A stretch of DNA of 21,627 nucleotides from an uncultured Eubacteriales bacterium. GTDB lineage: Bacteria > Bacillota > Clostridia > Oscillospirales > Oscillospiraceae. The notes under the pieces were generated by a model. The model was not told where the DNA came from. It worked only from the letters and a program-made list of their open reading frames with translations, and did not search any database. The DNA lies in NCBI GenBank assembly GCA_900546075.1, contig URBH01000040.1, forward strand, positions 1 to 21,627, given 5' to 3'. This document shows positions 7,868 to 14,293 of the stretch, in pieces; positions within the stretch are counted from its first letter, which is position 1; the number at the start of each line of letters is the position of its first letter. The translations under genes were made by a program, and so were the position numbers.

Positions 7868-7922
7868 GCAGGGCTGGGGAAAATCCCCGAACCGCAAAAG
7901 CGGAGATTTTCCCCCACCCTGC
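7868..7922 (+). other. Large stem-loop between hrcA and grpE (candidate mRNA processing or stability element)
   Basis: A long imperfect inverted repeat: GCAGGG-CT-GGGGAAAATC (7868-7885) pairs with GATTTTCCCC-CA-CCCTGC (7905-7922), 16 of 18 positions, and an inner hairpin CCGC-AAAA-GCGG (7892-7903) fills the loop. No T run follows, so it is unlikely to be an intrinsic terminator. In Bacillus subtilis the dnaK operon mRNA is cleaved between hrcA and grpE. A strong hairpin at the 5' side of grpE could protect the grpE-dnaK message. Confidence 0.75.
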
Positions 7923-7944
7923 AAATGGACAGGAGGTCACAGAC

Positions 7945-8490
7945 GTGGCAAAAAAGGAAACAGAAGAAGTAAAGAAGAAAGCCCCGGAGGAAACCCCACA
8001 GGAAGCTGTGGAGGAGACCCCGAAGGAGCAGGCGCCCGAGGAACCGGAGCTGCCGCAGGCGGATCCCTGGGAGGAAAAATACAATTCCGAGCACGACGCC
8101 CGGCTGCGTCTGGCAGCGGAATATGACAATTTCCGCAAGCGCACCACGAAGGAAAAGGAGCAGTCCTACGGCAACGGCAAGGCCGACGCCGTAACGAAGA
8201 TGCTTCCCATCTACGACAATCTGGAGCGCGCGCTGAACCAGCCCACGGAGGACGCCGCCTACAAAAAGGGAGTGGAGCTGACCATGACGGAGCTGCTGAA
8301 GATCCTGAATGGTCTCGGCGTGGAGGTTTTCGGCGAGGTGGGCGACACCTTCGACCCGAATCTGCACAACGCCGTGATGCATCTGGACAGCGAGGAGCAT
8401 GACGAAAACGTCATCACCCAGGTGTTCCAGAAGGGCTTCAAAATGGGCGACAAAATCGTCCGGTTCGCCATGGTGCAGGTGGCAAACTAA
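7945..8490 (+). CDS. grpE: Nucleotide exchange factor GrpE
   Basis: A 181-residue cochaperone that releases ADP from DnaK. It has an acidic, lysine- and proline-rich disordered N-terminus (1-40), a long dimerisation helix (about 41-100, with the conserved AEYDNFRKR at 58-66), a four-helix section, and the C-terminal β-wing carrying the GrpE signature (about 124-144, GEVGDTFDPNLHNAV). It starts with GTG. The only strong ribosome site, AGGAGGTCA, is 8 bases upstream of that codon, and the nearby ATG at 7925 is out of frame. It lies 22 bases after the hrcA-grpE stem-loop and 44 bases before dnaK, in the canonical order. Confidence 0.96.
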   Translation: MAKKETEEVKKKAPEETPQEAVEETPKEQAPEEPELPQADPWEEKYNSEHDARLRLAAEYDNFRKRTTKEKEQSYGNGKADAVTKMLPIYDNLERALNQPTEDAAYKKGVELTMTELLKILNGLGVEVFGEVGDTFDPNLHNAVMHLDSEEHDENVITQVFQKGFKMGDKIVRFAMVQVAN

Positions 8491-8534
8491 ACCAGTAAAC
8501 AATTTAGCTTTATCTATATTAGGAGGAAAACATT

Positions 8535-10355
8535 ATGTCTAAGATTATCGGTATCGACCTTGGTACTACCAATTCCTGTGTTGCCGTTCTGGAAGGCGGC
8601 GAGCCTGTTGTCATCGCCAACGCCGAAGGCAACCGTACTACCCCCTCTGTTGTGGCATTTTCCAAGACCGGCGAGCGTATGGTCGGTCAGGTGGCAAAGC
8701 GTCAGGCCGTGACCAACGCTGACCGCACCGTCTCTTCCATCAAGCGTCACATGGGTGAAAATTATCACGTCACCATCGACGGCAAGGGCTACACCCCCCA
8801 GGAGATCAGCGCCATGATTTTGCAGAAGCTGAAGGCGGACGCCGAAGCCTATCTGGGTCAGAGCGTCACCGAAGCCGTCATCACCGTCCCCGCTTACTTC
8901 TCCGACGCCCAGCGTCAGGCGACGAAGGACGCCGGTAAGATCGCGGGTCTGGACGTGAAGCGTATCATCAACGAGCCTACCGCAGCCGCTCTGGCTTACG
9001 GCCTCGACAAGGAATCCGAGCAGAAGATCATGGTTTATGACCTTGGCGGCGGCACCTTTGATGTGTCCATCCTGGACATCGGCGACGGCGTCATCGAGGT
9101 TCTGGCCACTGCCGGCGACACCCATCTGGGCGGCGACGACTTCGACCAGAGAATCATGGATTACCTGGTTGGCGAGTTCAAGAAGGCCGAGGGCATCGAT
9201 CTATCCAAGGATAAGGTTGCCATGCAGCGTCTGAAGGAAGCTGCCGAGAAGGCCAAGATCGAGCTGTCCGGCGTGACTTCCACCAATATTAACCTGCCCT
9301 ATATCACCGCCGACGCCACCGGCCCCAAGCACCTGGACGTGACCCTGACCCGGGCAAAGTTCAACGAGCTGACCGCCGATCTGGTGGAGCGCACCATGAA
9401 GCCCGTCCGTCAGGCCATGTCCGACGCAGGCCTCAGCGCTTCCGACATTCACAAGGTGCTGCTGGTTGGCGGCTCCACCCGTATCCCCGCCGTGCAGGAT
9501 GCCGTTAAGACCATCACCGGCAAGGAAGGCTTCAAGGGCATCAACCCCGACGAGTGCGTGGCCGTTGGCGCTGCCATTCAGGGCGGCGTGCTCACCGGCG
9601 ACGTGCAGGATATCCTGCTGCTGGATGTCACCCCCCTGTCTCTGGGCATTGAGACCATGGGCGGCGTGTTCACCCGTCTGATCGACCGGAACACCACCAT
9701 CCCCACCCACAAGAGCCAGATCTTCTCCACCGCCGCGGACGGCCAGACCTCCGTTGAGGTTCACGTCCTCCAGGGCGAGCGGGAAATGGCTGCCTACAAT
9801 AAGACCCTGGGTCGCTTCCAGCTTACCGGCATTGCTCCCGCACCCCGTGGCGTGCCTCAGATCGAGGTTTCCTTCGACATCGACGCCAACGGCATCGTGA
9901 AGGTCTCCGCCAAGGATCTGGGTACCGGCAAGGAGCAGAACATCTCCATCACCGCTTCCACAAACCTGAGCAAGGAAGACATCGACAAGGCCGTTCACGA
10001 GGCCGAGCAGTACGCCGCCGAGGATAAGGCCCGCAAGGACGAAGTGGATACCCACAACGCCGCCGACCAGACCGTCTATCAGACCGAGAAGACCCTGAAC
10101 GAGCTGGGCGACAAGATCGACGCTTCCGAGAAGGCCTCCATCCAGTCCGCCATTGACCATCTGAAGGAAGTCAACAAGGGCACCGACATCGAGGCCATCA
10201 AGAAGGCCACCGAGGAAGTCCAGCAGGCGTTCTACAAGGTTTCCGAGAAGCTGTACCAGCAGGCGAACCCCCAGGGCGGCACGCAGCCCGGCGGCAGCAC
10301 CCAGAAGCCCGGCGACGACGGTGTCGTTGACGCTGACTACGAGAGTGTTGACTAA
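8535..10355 (+). CDS. dnaK: Molecular chaperone DnaK (Hsp70)
   Basis: A 606-residue Hsp70 that binds exposed hydrophobic peptides under ATP control, working with DnaJ and GrpE. The ATPase domain has the phosphate loops GIDLGTTNS (6-14) and DLGGGTFD (169-176) and the adenosine-site VGGSTRIP (311-318). The interdomain linker DILLLDV is at 359-365, followed by the β-sandwich substrate domain and helical lid, ending in the typical VVDADYE tail. It lacks the roughly 24-residue insertion near residue 80 found in proteobacterial DnaK, as in other monoderm Firmicutes. ATG with AGGAGG upstream. Codon use shifts toward GGT/CGT/GTT compared with flanking genes, as expected for a very highly expressed protein. 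A hairpin and a terminator-bearing repeat follow before dnaJ. Confidence 0.99.
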   Translation: MSKIIGIDLGTTNSCVAVLEGGEPVVIANAEGNRTTPSVVAFSKTGERMVGQVAKRQAVTNADRTVSSIKRHMGENYHVTIDGKGYTPQEISAMILQKLKADAEAYLGQSVTEAVITVPAYFSDAQRQATKDAGKIAGLDVKRIINEPTAAALAYGLDKESEQKIMVYDLGGGTFDVSILDIGDGVIEVLATAGDTHLGGDDFDQRIMDYLVGEFKKAEGIDLSKDKVAMQRLKEAAEKAKIELSGVTSTNINLPYITADATGPKHLDVTLTRAKFNELTADLVERTMKPVRQAMSDAGLSASDIHKVLLVGGSTRIPAVQDAVKTITGKEGFKGINPDECVAVGAAIQGGVLTGDVQDILLLDVTPLSLGIETMGGVFTRLIDRNTTIPTHKSQIFSTAADGQTSVEVHVLQGEREMAAYNKTLGRFQLTGIAPAPRGVPQIEVSFDIDANGIVKVSAKDLGTGKEQNISITASTNLSKEDIDKAVHEAEQYAAEDKARKDEVDTHNAADQTVYQTEKTLNELGDKIDASEKASIQSAIDHLKEVNKGTDIEAIKKATEEVQQAFYKVSEKLYQQANPQGGTQPGGSTQKPGDDGVVDADYESVD

Positions 10356-10366
10356 ATCCGAATGCC

Positions 10367-10392
10367 TAAGGGGCGGCAAACGCCGCCCCTTA
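10367..10392 (+). terminator. Perfect 11-bp hairpin after dnaK, terminator-like but with a poor T tract
   Basis: TAAGGGGCGGC (10367-10377) and GCCGCCCCTTA (10382-10392) pair perfectly around an AAAC tetraloop, 11 bases after the dnaK stop. The downstream bases (TCGGCGTATTTT) hold no immediate T run. It may protect the 3' end of a processed dnaK mRNA or act as a weak attenuator rather than terminate fully. Confidence 0.6.
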
Positions 10393-10414
10393 TCGGCGTA
10401 TTTTCCTGAGTTGG

Positions 10415-10486
10415 CAGTTGAAAGTTGACAGCAGCAAAGGTTGCTGTGTTTTTTATCCATCGCTGTCAGCTGTCCACTGTCAACTG
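10415..10486. repeat. TTGACAG-type imperfect inverted repeat between dnaK and dnaJ
   Basis: Left part CAGTTGA (10415-10421) and GTTGACAGC (10424-10432); right part GCTGTCAGC (10462-10470) and TCAACTG (10480-10486) with further CTGTC units between. Together they form an imperfect palindrome of about 72 bp built from TTGACAG/CTGTCAA words. It resembles repeats seen between genes in Clostridium cluster IV genomes, by general recognition only. It encloses an intrinsic terminator, and its right end adjoins the dnaJ ribosome site. Confidence 0.6.
10428..10454 (+). terminator. Intrinsic terminator inside the operon, upstream of dnaJ
   Basis: ACAGCAGC (10428-10435) pairs with GTTGCTGT (10440-10447), 8 pairs including one G-T, around an AAAG loop, and is followed by G and six T (10449-10454). 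This is a good Rho-independent terminator pattern on the operon strand. It would reduce dnaJ expression relative to dnaK. No convincing promoter was found between it and dnaJ, so some read-through is presumably needed. Confidence 0.7.
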
Positions 10487-10504
10487 TGATGAGGTGAATT
10501 GAGT

Positions 10505-11665
10505 ATGGCAGATGCAAAAAGAGATTACTATGAGGTGCTGGGCGTCAGCAAGGACGCCAGCGCCGACGACATAAAAAAGGCCTACCGCAAGGCCGCCATG
10601 AAGTACCACCCCGACCGCAACCCCGGCGACAAGACCGCCGAGGAGAAGTTCAAGGAGGCCGGAGAAGCCTACGAGGTGCTGTCCGACGCTGACAAGCGCG
10701 CCCGGTATGACCAGTACGGCTTTGCCGGGGTTGACCCCAACTTTGGCGCAGGCGGCGCGGGCTACGGCGGTGCCGGCTTTGGCGGCTCCGGATTCGGCGG
10801 ATTTGACGGCTTCGGCGATCTGGGAGACATTTTCGGCGAGTTCTTCGGCGGCGGCCGCAGCCGTGGCTCCCAGCAGAACGCGTCCCGCCGGGGCGAAAAC
10901 GTCATGGCGCGGCTGGAGCTGACCTTCGAGGAAGCGGCCTTCGGCTGCGAAAAAGAGGTTGCTGCCCAGCGGATTGAGAACTGCCCCAACTGTAAGGGTA
11001 CGGGCAGCGCCGACGGCGTGATCGAAACGTGCAGCCAGTGCCACGGCACCGGCCAGGTGCGTTCCGTGCAGAATTTTATGGGGATGCAGATGCAGTCCAC
11101 CACCACCTGTCCCACCTGCGGCGGCCGGGGCAAGGTCATCAAGAACCCCTGCACCACCTGCCGGGGCAAGGGCAAGGTGCGCAAGACCAACCGGGTCAAG
11201 GTGAAGATCCCTGCAGGCGTGGATGCCGGGCAGAGCGTCCGTGTCCGGGGCGAGGGCTGCGTGGGCGTGGGCGGCGGCCCGAACGGCGACCTGCTGGTGG
11301 AAATTTCCATCCGGCGGCACCCGATCTTTACCCGGAACGGGACGGACGTGCTGTGCGAAGTTCCCATCACCTTCACCCAGGCGGCTTTGGGCGCGACCAT
11401 TCAGGTGCCGACCCTGGACGGCAAGGTGGACTATGAAATTCCCGAAGGCACCCAGACCGGACGGGAGTTCATTCTGCGGGAGAAGGGCATTCCCGAGGTA
11501 GGCAACACCCGCCGTCGGGGCAACGAGCGCTTCACGGTGGTGGTAGAGACTCCCACCAGACTGACGAAGGAGCAGAAGGACCTTCTGCGCCAGCTGGACG
11601 GCAGCGTGGATCAGTCCCCCAAAAGGAAGAAATTTCTCAACAATCTGAAAGACTTCTTTGGATAA
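10505..11665 (+). CDS. dnaJ: Chaperone protein DnaJ (Hsp40)
   Basis: A 387-codon gene (386 residues) for the type I Hsp40 that delivers clients to DnaK and stimulates its ATPase. Domains in order: J domain with HPD (35-37), glycine/phenylalanine-rich region (about 80-118), zinc-binding domain with four CxxCxGxG repeats (starting near C160, C176, C202, C216), and two C-terminal β-barrel substrate domains. ATG at 10505 is preferred over an in-frame TTG at 10499: GAGGTG (10491-10496) is 8 bases from the ATG but only 2 from the TTG. It is separated from dnaK by 149 bases containing a hairpin and a repeat with a terminator. It ends the chaperone operon at a strong terminator. Confidence 0.97.
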   Translation: MADAKRDYYEVLGVSKDASADDIKKAYRKAAMKYHPDRNPGDKTAEEKFKEAGEAYEVLSDADKRARYDQYGFAGVDPNFGAGGAGYGGAGFGGSGFGGFDGFGDLGDIFGEFFGGGRSRGSQQNASRRGENVMARLELTFEEAAFGCEKEVAAQRIENCPNCKGTGSADGVIETCSQCHGTGQVRSVQNFMGMQMQSTTTCPTCGGRGKVIKNPCTTCRGKGKVRKTNRVKVKIPAGVDAGQSVRVRGEGCVGVGGGPNGDLLVEISIRRHPIFTRNGTDVLCEVPITFTQAALGATIQVPTLDGKVDYEIPEGTQTGREFILREKGIPEVGNTRRRGNERFTVVVETPTRLTKEQKDLLRQLDGSVDQSPKRKKFLNNLKDFFG

Positions 11666-11666
11666 C

Positions 11667-11707
11667 AAAAAAAGGCAGGGCAGCCACTTGCGGCTGTCCT
11701 GCCTTTT
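11667..11707 (+). terminator. Bidirectional-looking terminator after dnaJ
   Basis: AAAAGGCAGGGCAGCC (11670-11685) pairs with GGCTGTCCTGCCTTTT (11692-11707) around a 6-base loop, with only one G-T position in 16. On the plus strand the stem ends in TTTT followed by GTG. The minus side has a longer T run (complement of seven A at 11667-11673). It closes the hrcA-dnaJ operon. Its loop and right arm contain the -35 box of the next gene. Confidence 0.87.
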
Positions 11708-11716
11708 GTGTATAAT
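11688..11716 (+). promoter_or_regulatory. Promoter of the dCMP deaminase gene, overlapping the dnaJ terminator
   Basis: A consensus -10 TATAAT (11711-11716) is preceded at exactly 17 bp by TTGCGG (11688-11693), which matches only the TTG half of the -35 consensus. The -35 lies in the loop and right arm of the dnaJ terminator. The predicted start is near 11723, leaving a leader of about 28 bases. Confidence 0.65.
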
Positions 11717-11750
11717 GGGAGAAAGATTTTCCAAAAAGGAGGCTTCCGCC

Positions 11751-12248
11751 ATGAAACGCGAGGACTACATCAGCTGGGACGAATATTTTATGGGCATCGC
11801 CATGCTTGCGGCCAAGCGCAGCAAGGATCCCAACACCCAGGTCGGCGCCTGCATCGTCTCCCAGGACAACATCATCATCTCCACCGGCTACAACGGGATG
11901 CCCAAGGGCTGTTCCGACGACGAGTACCCCTGGGAGCGGGACGGCGAGCAGACCAAGTACCCCTACGTCGTCCACGCGGAGCTGAACGCCGTGCTCAACG
12001 CCAACGGCCGGGATTTGCGGGGCAGCAAGCTGTACGTGGCGCTGTTTCCCTGCAACGAGTGCGCCAAGGCCATCATCCAGAGCGGCGTGAAGGAGGTCTA
12101 CTACCTCTCGGACAAATACGCGGACAGCTTAGCGACCATGGCGTCCAAGCGGATGATGGATTCCGCCGGCGTCCGGTATATCCAAATGCGCACCGGGATC
12201 AAGTCCATTACGCTGGATTTTACTCCGGAGGAAGAGCGGCAGGACTGA
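11751..12248 (+). CDS. Deoxycytidylate (dCMP) deaminase
   Basis: A 165-residue zinc enzyme converting dCMP to dUMP, which feeds dTMP synthesis; in Bacillus the homologue is ComEB. Zinc and catalytic motifs are present: HAE (H75, E77) and PCNEC (P100, C101, C104). The N-terminal WDEYFMGIAMLAAKRSKDPN segment (10-29) and GYNGMPKG (46-53) are typical of the dCMP deaminase group rather than cytidine deaminase or tRNA adenosine deaminase. The ATG at 11751 has AGGAGG 8-9 bases upstream. A longer open frame from 11658 runs back through the dnaJ stop and terminator and is not real. Single-gene unit with its own promoter, ending at the multi-hairpin region. Confidence 0.93.
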   Translation: MKREDYISWDEYFMGIAMLAAKRSKDPNTQVGACIVSQDNIIISTGYNGMPKGCSDDEYPWERDGEQTKYPYVVHAELNAVLNANGRDLRGSKLYVALFPCNECAKAIIQSGVKEVYYLSDKYADSLATMASKRMMDSAGVRYIQMRTGIKSITLDFTPEEERQD

Positions 12249-12261
12249 TAATACTATTTCT

Positions 12262-12408
12262 TAATAAAATGATTTCATCATTTTATTCTGCCGTTACACG
12301 GCAGACCGCCTGGGCGGCGGTAAGAAATGTATTGACTTCGTTTTTTAGCGGCAGTGGCCGCTGGCCGCAATCCTGCGGCCTAATAAAACGCTTTTAAGCG
12401 TTTTATTA
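12262..12408. repeat. Cluster of six consecutive hairpins between convergent genes (BIME-like)
   Basis: Six separate inverted repeats in a row: AATAAAATGAT/ATCATTTTATT (12263-12287), CTGCCGT/ACGGCAG (12288-12304), ACCGCC/GGCGGT (12305-12321), AGCGGC/GCCGCT (12347-12362), GGCCGCA/TGCGGCC (12363-12380) and TAATAAAACGCTT/AAGCGTTTTATTA (12381-12408). The outer two are AT-rich and share the TAATAAAA...TTTTATTA pattern, while the inner four are GC-rich. A 25-base unpaired centre lies at 12322-12346. The layout is roughly mirror-symmetric, as in composite palindromic intergenic elements. It may also terminate the dCMP deaminase transcript. No ORF of note is present. Confidence 0.7.
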
Positions 12409-12431
12409 AAAACTCGTATAAGAAACAAGAC

Positions 12432-12457
12432 CTCCGGCTGCCATATGGCAGCCGGAG
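12432..12457 (-). terminator. Terminator of the nrdR-SdpI-like operon
   Basis: A perfect 26-bp palindrome, CTCCGGCTGCCAT (12432-12444) with its complement (12445-12457), folds as an 11-bp stem with an ATAT loop. It lies 8 bases past the SdpI-like stop codon. The minus-strand tail (GTCTTGTTTCTT) is T-rich but interrupted. Confidence 0.75.
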
Positions 12458-12465
12458 ACGTTTGC

Positions 12466-13017
12466 TTATTTTGCATCCCGCGGGGGAGTCTTTGGCTTCC
12501 CCGGCTTTCCCGGCTTGCGGCGGTACTCGCCCTTGGCGTCGAAGTTTGCCATGGCGGTGAGGTTGATGGCAAGGGTGGCGATCAGAAGAAGAACCGCTTC
12601 CCATATAAGGCAGTTTACCGCGTTCCACACCATGTCCATGGTGTCCATGCGGCCGTAGCCGCCGGTGATGATGGCCATGATTACGGTGAGAATCAGACCC
12701 AGCCCGCCGAGGCATACCCCCGCAAGCCGCTGGGTGAACCGCCAGGCGCGGACGCTGCCCATGCCGAAATAACAGCGGTAGCCGAAGTAGTAGTTGGCCT
12801 CCTTCGGCGCAAGAAACAGGTACGCCAGCCCCAGAATCAGCGTAATAATCGGGCCAATCATCACGGCGACCCGGCACACGCCCACCAGGCTCCCGAAAAC
12901 CTTGCTCAGGTCGGGCAGCAGCGAGGCGGGGTCAAAGCCGTCCATCACGCTTTTGATGGAGGCAATGTCCAGGGTGCTTTCCGTGGCGGCGGTGATTTCA
13001 GTTGGGATCGTGCTCAT
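12466..13017 (-). CDS. SdpI/YhfL-like integral membrane protein
   Basis: A 183-residue membrane protein. Hydrophobic helices lie at about 45-70, 98-118 and 130-152. Between the first two is YFGYRCYFGMGSVRAWRFTQ (77-96), which fits the SdpI/YhfL C-terminal motif (GYR, a few residues, S, then AW and a polar turn). SdpI proteins in Bacillus give immunity to the SdpC toxin and act as signal receptors, but the wider family is of unknown function, and this protein has only part of the fold. The N-terminal 40 residues are polar and the C-terminus is a K/P/G-rich tail. Its ATG overlaps the nrdR stop by one base (TAATG), with GGAGG seven bases upstream, so it is translated from the nrdR message. Immunity function is not claimed. 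Confidence 0.6.
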   Translation of the reverse strand: MSTIPTEITAATESTLDIASIKSVMDGFDPASLLPDLSKVFGSLVGVCRVAVMIGPIITLILGLAYLFLAPKEANYYFGYRCYFGMGSVRAWRFTQRLAGVCLGGLGLILTVIMAIITGGYGRMDTMDMVWNAVNCLIWEAVLLLIATLAINLTAMANFDAKGEYRRKPGKPGKPKTPPRDAK

Positions 13018-13472
13018 TATTTTTCCTCCAGGAATTTGCTGATCTCCCGCATAAAGCTGCCCGCATCCTGGAACCGGTGGTAGATGGAGGCAAAGCGGAT
13101 GTAGGCCACCTCGTCCAGGGGCTTCAGGCGCTCCATGACCATCTCGCCGATCTTGTCGGTGCTGATCTCCCGCTCCAGGGTGTTCTGGATGGTCTGCTCG
13201 ATCTCGGTGGTGATGCGGTCGAGGTCCGTGACGTCCACTTTCCGCTTGTCGAAGGCGCGGATCATGGAATTGAGAATCTTGTTGCGGTCGAAGCTCTGAC
13301 GGGAGCCGTCCCGCTTCACAACGATGATGGGCAGGCTCTCCACGATCTCATAGGTGGTGAACCGGCGCTGGCAGCCCATACACTCCCGGCGGCGGCGGAT
13401 GCTCAGACCGTCCTCCGAGTGGCGGGAATCCACGACCTTGCTTTCCTGGTCGCCGCAAAACGGACATTTCAT
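13017..13472 (-). CDS. nrdR: Transcriptional repressor NrdR
   Basis: A 151-residue regulator that represses ribonucleotide reductase genes according to ATP/dATP levels. The N-terminal zinc ribbon has C3, C6, C31 and C34 with the basic SIRRRREC stretch (24-31). The ATP-cone domain (about 49-139) begins with the typical IIVVKRDGSRQSFDR pattern. Length equals the family norm of about 150. The ATG at 13472 is preceded by AAGGGAG about 10 bases upstream, a slightly long spacing. A strong promoter lies just upstream. No ribonucleotide reductase gene or clear NrdR box pair is in the window, so its targets are elsewhere. It is co-transcribed with the SdpI-like gene. Confidence 0.96.
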   Translation of the reverse strand: MKCPFCGDQESKVVDSRHSEDGLSIRRRRECMGCQRRFTTYEIVESLPIIVVKRDGSRQSFDRNKILNSMIRAFDKRKVDVTDLDRITTEIEQTIQNTLEREISTDKIGEMVMERLKPLDEVAYIRFASIYHRFQDAGSFMREISKFLEEK

Positions 13473-13508
13473 GGGAAAAACACTCCCTTTACGAATCTTA
13501 TTCCTAAC

Positions 13509-13537
13509 ATTATAACAGATATTAGCAGAACTGTCCA
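13509..13537 (-). promoter_or_regulatory. Promoter of nrdR and the SdpI-like gene
   Basis: On the minus strand: TGGACA (complement of 13532-13537), 17-bp spacer, TATAAT (complement of 13509-13514), with a TGT extended -10. The predicted start is near 13502, about 30 bases before the nrdR start codon. Confidence 0.85.
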
Positions 13538-13575
13538 GTTTTTTTTCACCGGCGGAATCCGACAGGGAAAACCTA

Positions 13576-13604
13576 TTGCCTTTTGCGGCGCTTTCGGATA
13601 AAAT
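13576..13604 (+). promoter_or_regulatory. Promoter of the small membrane protein gene
   Basis: TTGCCT (13576-13581), 17-bp spacer, TAAAAT (13599-13604). It is divergent from the nrdR promoter, and the two -35 boxes lie about 38 bp apart with a T8 tract between them. Start predicted near 13611. Confidence 0.65.
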
Positions 13605-13637
13605 AAGGTCATGAAGCTATCTGCAAAGGAGAACGAA

Positions 13638-14060
13638 ATGTCTAAGAAAACGCTGCTTGCCCTGTGGGGCGGTTTGTTTATTTTGTGCGCGGGGCTGGGA
13701 TTTATCCCCGGCTTTTCCCGGAATGTCAGCGCCGGGGCGCAGGCCGTGCTGACGGTGCTGTCCGTGGCGTTTTTCGCGCCGCCCGCATATCTGATTTATG
13801 CCGCGAAGAAGGAGAAGGACGCGCATACGCTGAAGCTGGTGCGCGGCATTTCGCTGCTGTCCCTGGGACTGACCCTGCTGGCGTTGGTGCTGAACGTGCT
13901 GTCCGCCATGGGGACGGTGACCATGGGAAACGCACTGTTCGGCGTGCTGATCGTGGTGTCCAGCCCCATGGTTTGCAGCGGCTACTGGGCGCTGAGCCTG
14001 TTTCTCTGGGCGTGCCTTCTGATGGTCAGCCACTCGCTGGTGAAGAAGGTTCTTAACTGA
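13638..14060 (+). CDS. Small four-helix membrane protein, function unknown
   Basis: A 140-residue protein I do not recognise. It has four hydrophobic segments, about 6-25, 33-56, 70-92 and 96-130, separated by short polar turns. A conspicuous basic/acidic loop (AAKKEKDAHTLK, 55-66) sits between helices 2 and 3, and the protein ends in a short KK tail. There is no signal-peptide cleavage motif and no catalytic signature. The chosen ATG has AAGGAG seven bases upstream; an ATG nine codons earlier (13611) lies at the predicted transcription start and has no ribosome site. It is transcribed alone, divergently from nrdR. It reads as a real gene because of good upstream signals and coherent topology. 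Confidence 0.72.
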   Translation: MSKKTLLALWGGLFILCAGLGFIPGFSRNVSAGAQAVLTVLSVAFFAPPAYLIYAAKKEKDAHTLKLVRGISLLSLGLTLLALVLNVLSAMGTVTMGNALFGVLIVVSSPMVCSGYWALSLFLWACLLMVSHSLVKKVLN

Positions 14061-14069
14061 ATCTTTACC

Positions 14070-14108
14070 ACATATTGTGGATAAGGTTTGTATTATACCG
14101 CAATATGT
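14070..14108. repeat. Inverted repeat downstream of the small membrane protein gene
   Basis: ACATATTGTGG (14070-14080) and CCGCAATATGT (14098-14108) pair at 10 of 11 positions (the other is G-T) across a 17-base AT-rich spacer. There is no T run for termination. It may stabilise the 3' end or be a protein site. Confidence 0.45.
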
Positions 14109-14150
14109 AGTGTATTAGCTCAAAAGCGGTAAAATGTCGAAAAATGGCTG

Positions 14151-14159
14151 TGCTATATT
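14151..14159 (+). promoter_or_regulatory. Candidate extended -10 promoter of the PHP surface-protein gene
   Basis: TGC-TATATT is an extended -10, but no acceptable -35 box lies 16-18 bp upstream. It would give a leader of roughly 125 bases. The rest of 14109-14293 holds no recognisable gene or riboswitch. Confidence 0.35.
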
Positions 14160-14173
14160 CCCGAATGGATAAA

Positions 14174-14209
14174 GGAACCTCTGATACAAACGGCAGATCG
14201 TTGACAGCT
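14174..14209 (+). repeat. Short stretch resembling the repeat at the right end of the window
   Basis: GGAACCTCTGAT (14174-14185) followed by AA-C-G and then TTGACAGC resembles GGAAACTCTGAT...GCTGGCAGC at 21518-21551, with 11 of the first 12 positions identical and similarity resuming at the CAGC word. It may be a decayed end of the same element in the PHP gene leader. The match is short. Confidence 0.35.
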
Positions 14210-14293
14210 GGTTGAACACTATCCGCAGCCAATCCGGCGATGATTTTTCGGGGGTTCCGGGAGGAAACTCTGAAAAAATCGGGAGGGTTTGGT

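Noticed and set aside
7868..7922. Intrinsic terminator between hrcA and grpE
   Set aside because: The stem is followed by AAATGG rather than a T run.
10425..10430. TTGACA as a -35 box for a dnaJ promoter
   Set aside because: The bases 17 bp downstream (GTTTTT) are not a -10 box, and the word belongs to the repeat.
12331..12346. TTGACT followed by a T run in the hairpin cluster as a promoter
   Set aside because: No -10 box follows; the sequence beyond is a GC-rich hairpin and no gene starts downstream on that strand.
14070..14082. CCACA-TAT-TGTGG as an NrdR box
   Set aside because: It lacks the consensus flanks and a properly spaced second box, and lies at the 3' end of a membrane-protein gene with no ribonucleotide reductase downstream.
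14201..14206. TTGACA as a -35 box for the PHP gene
   Set aside because: No -10-like hexamer lies at 15-19 bp spacing.
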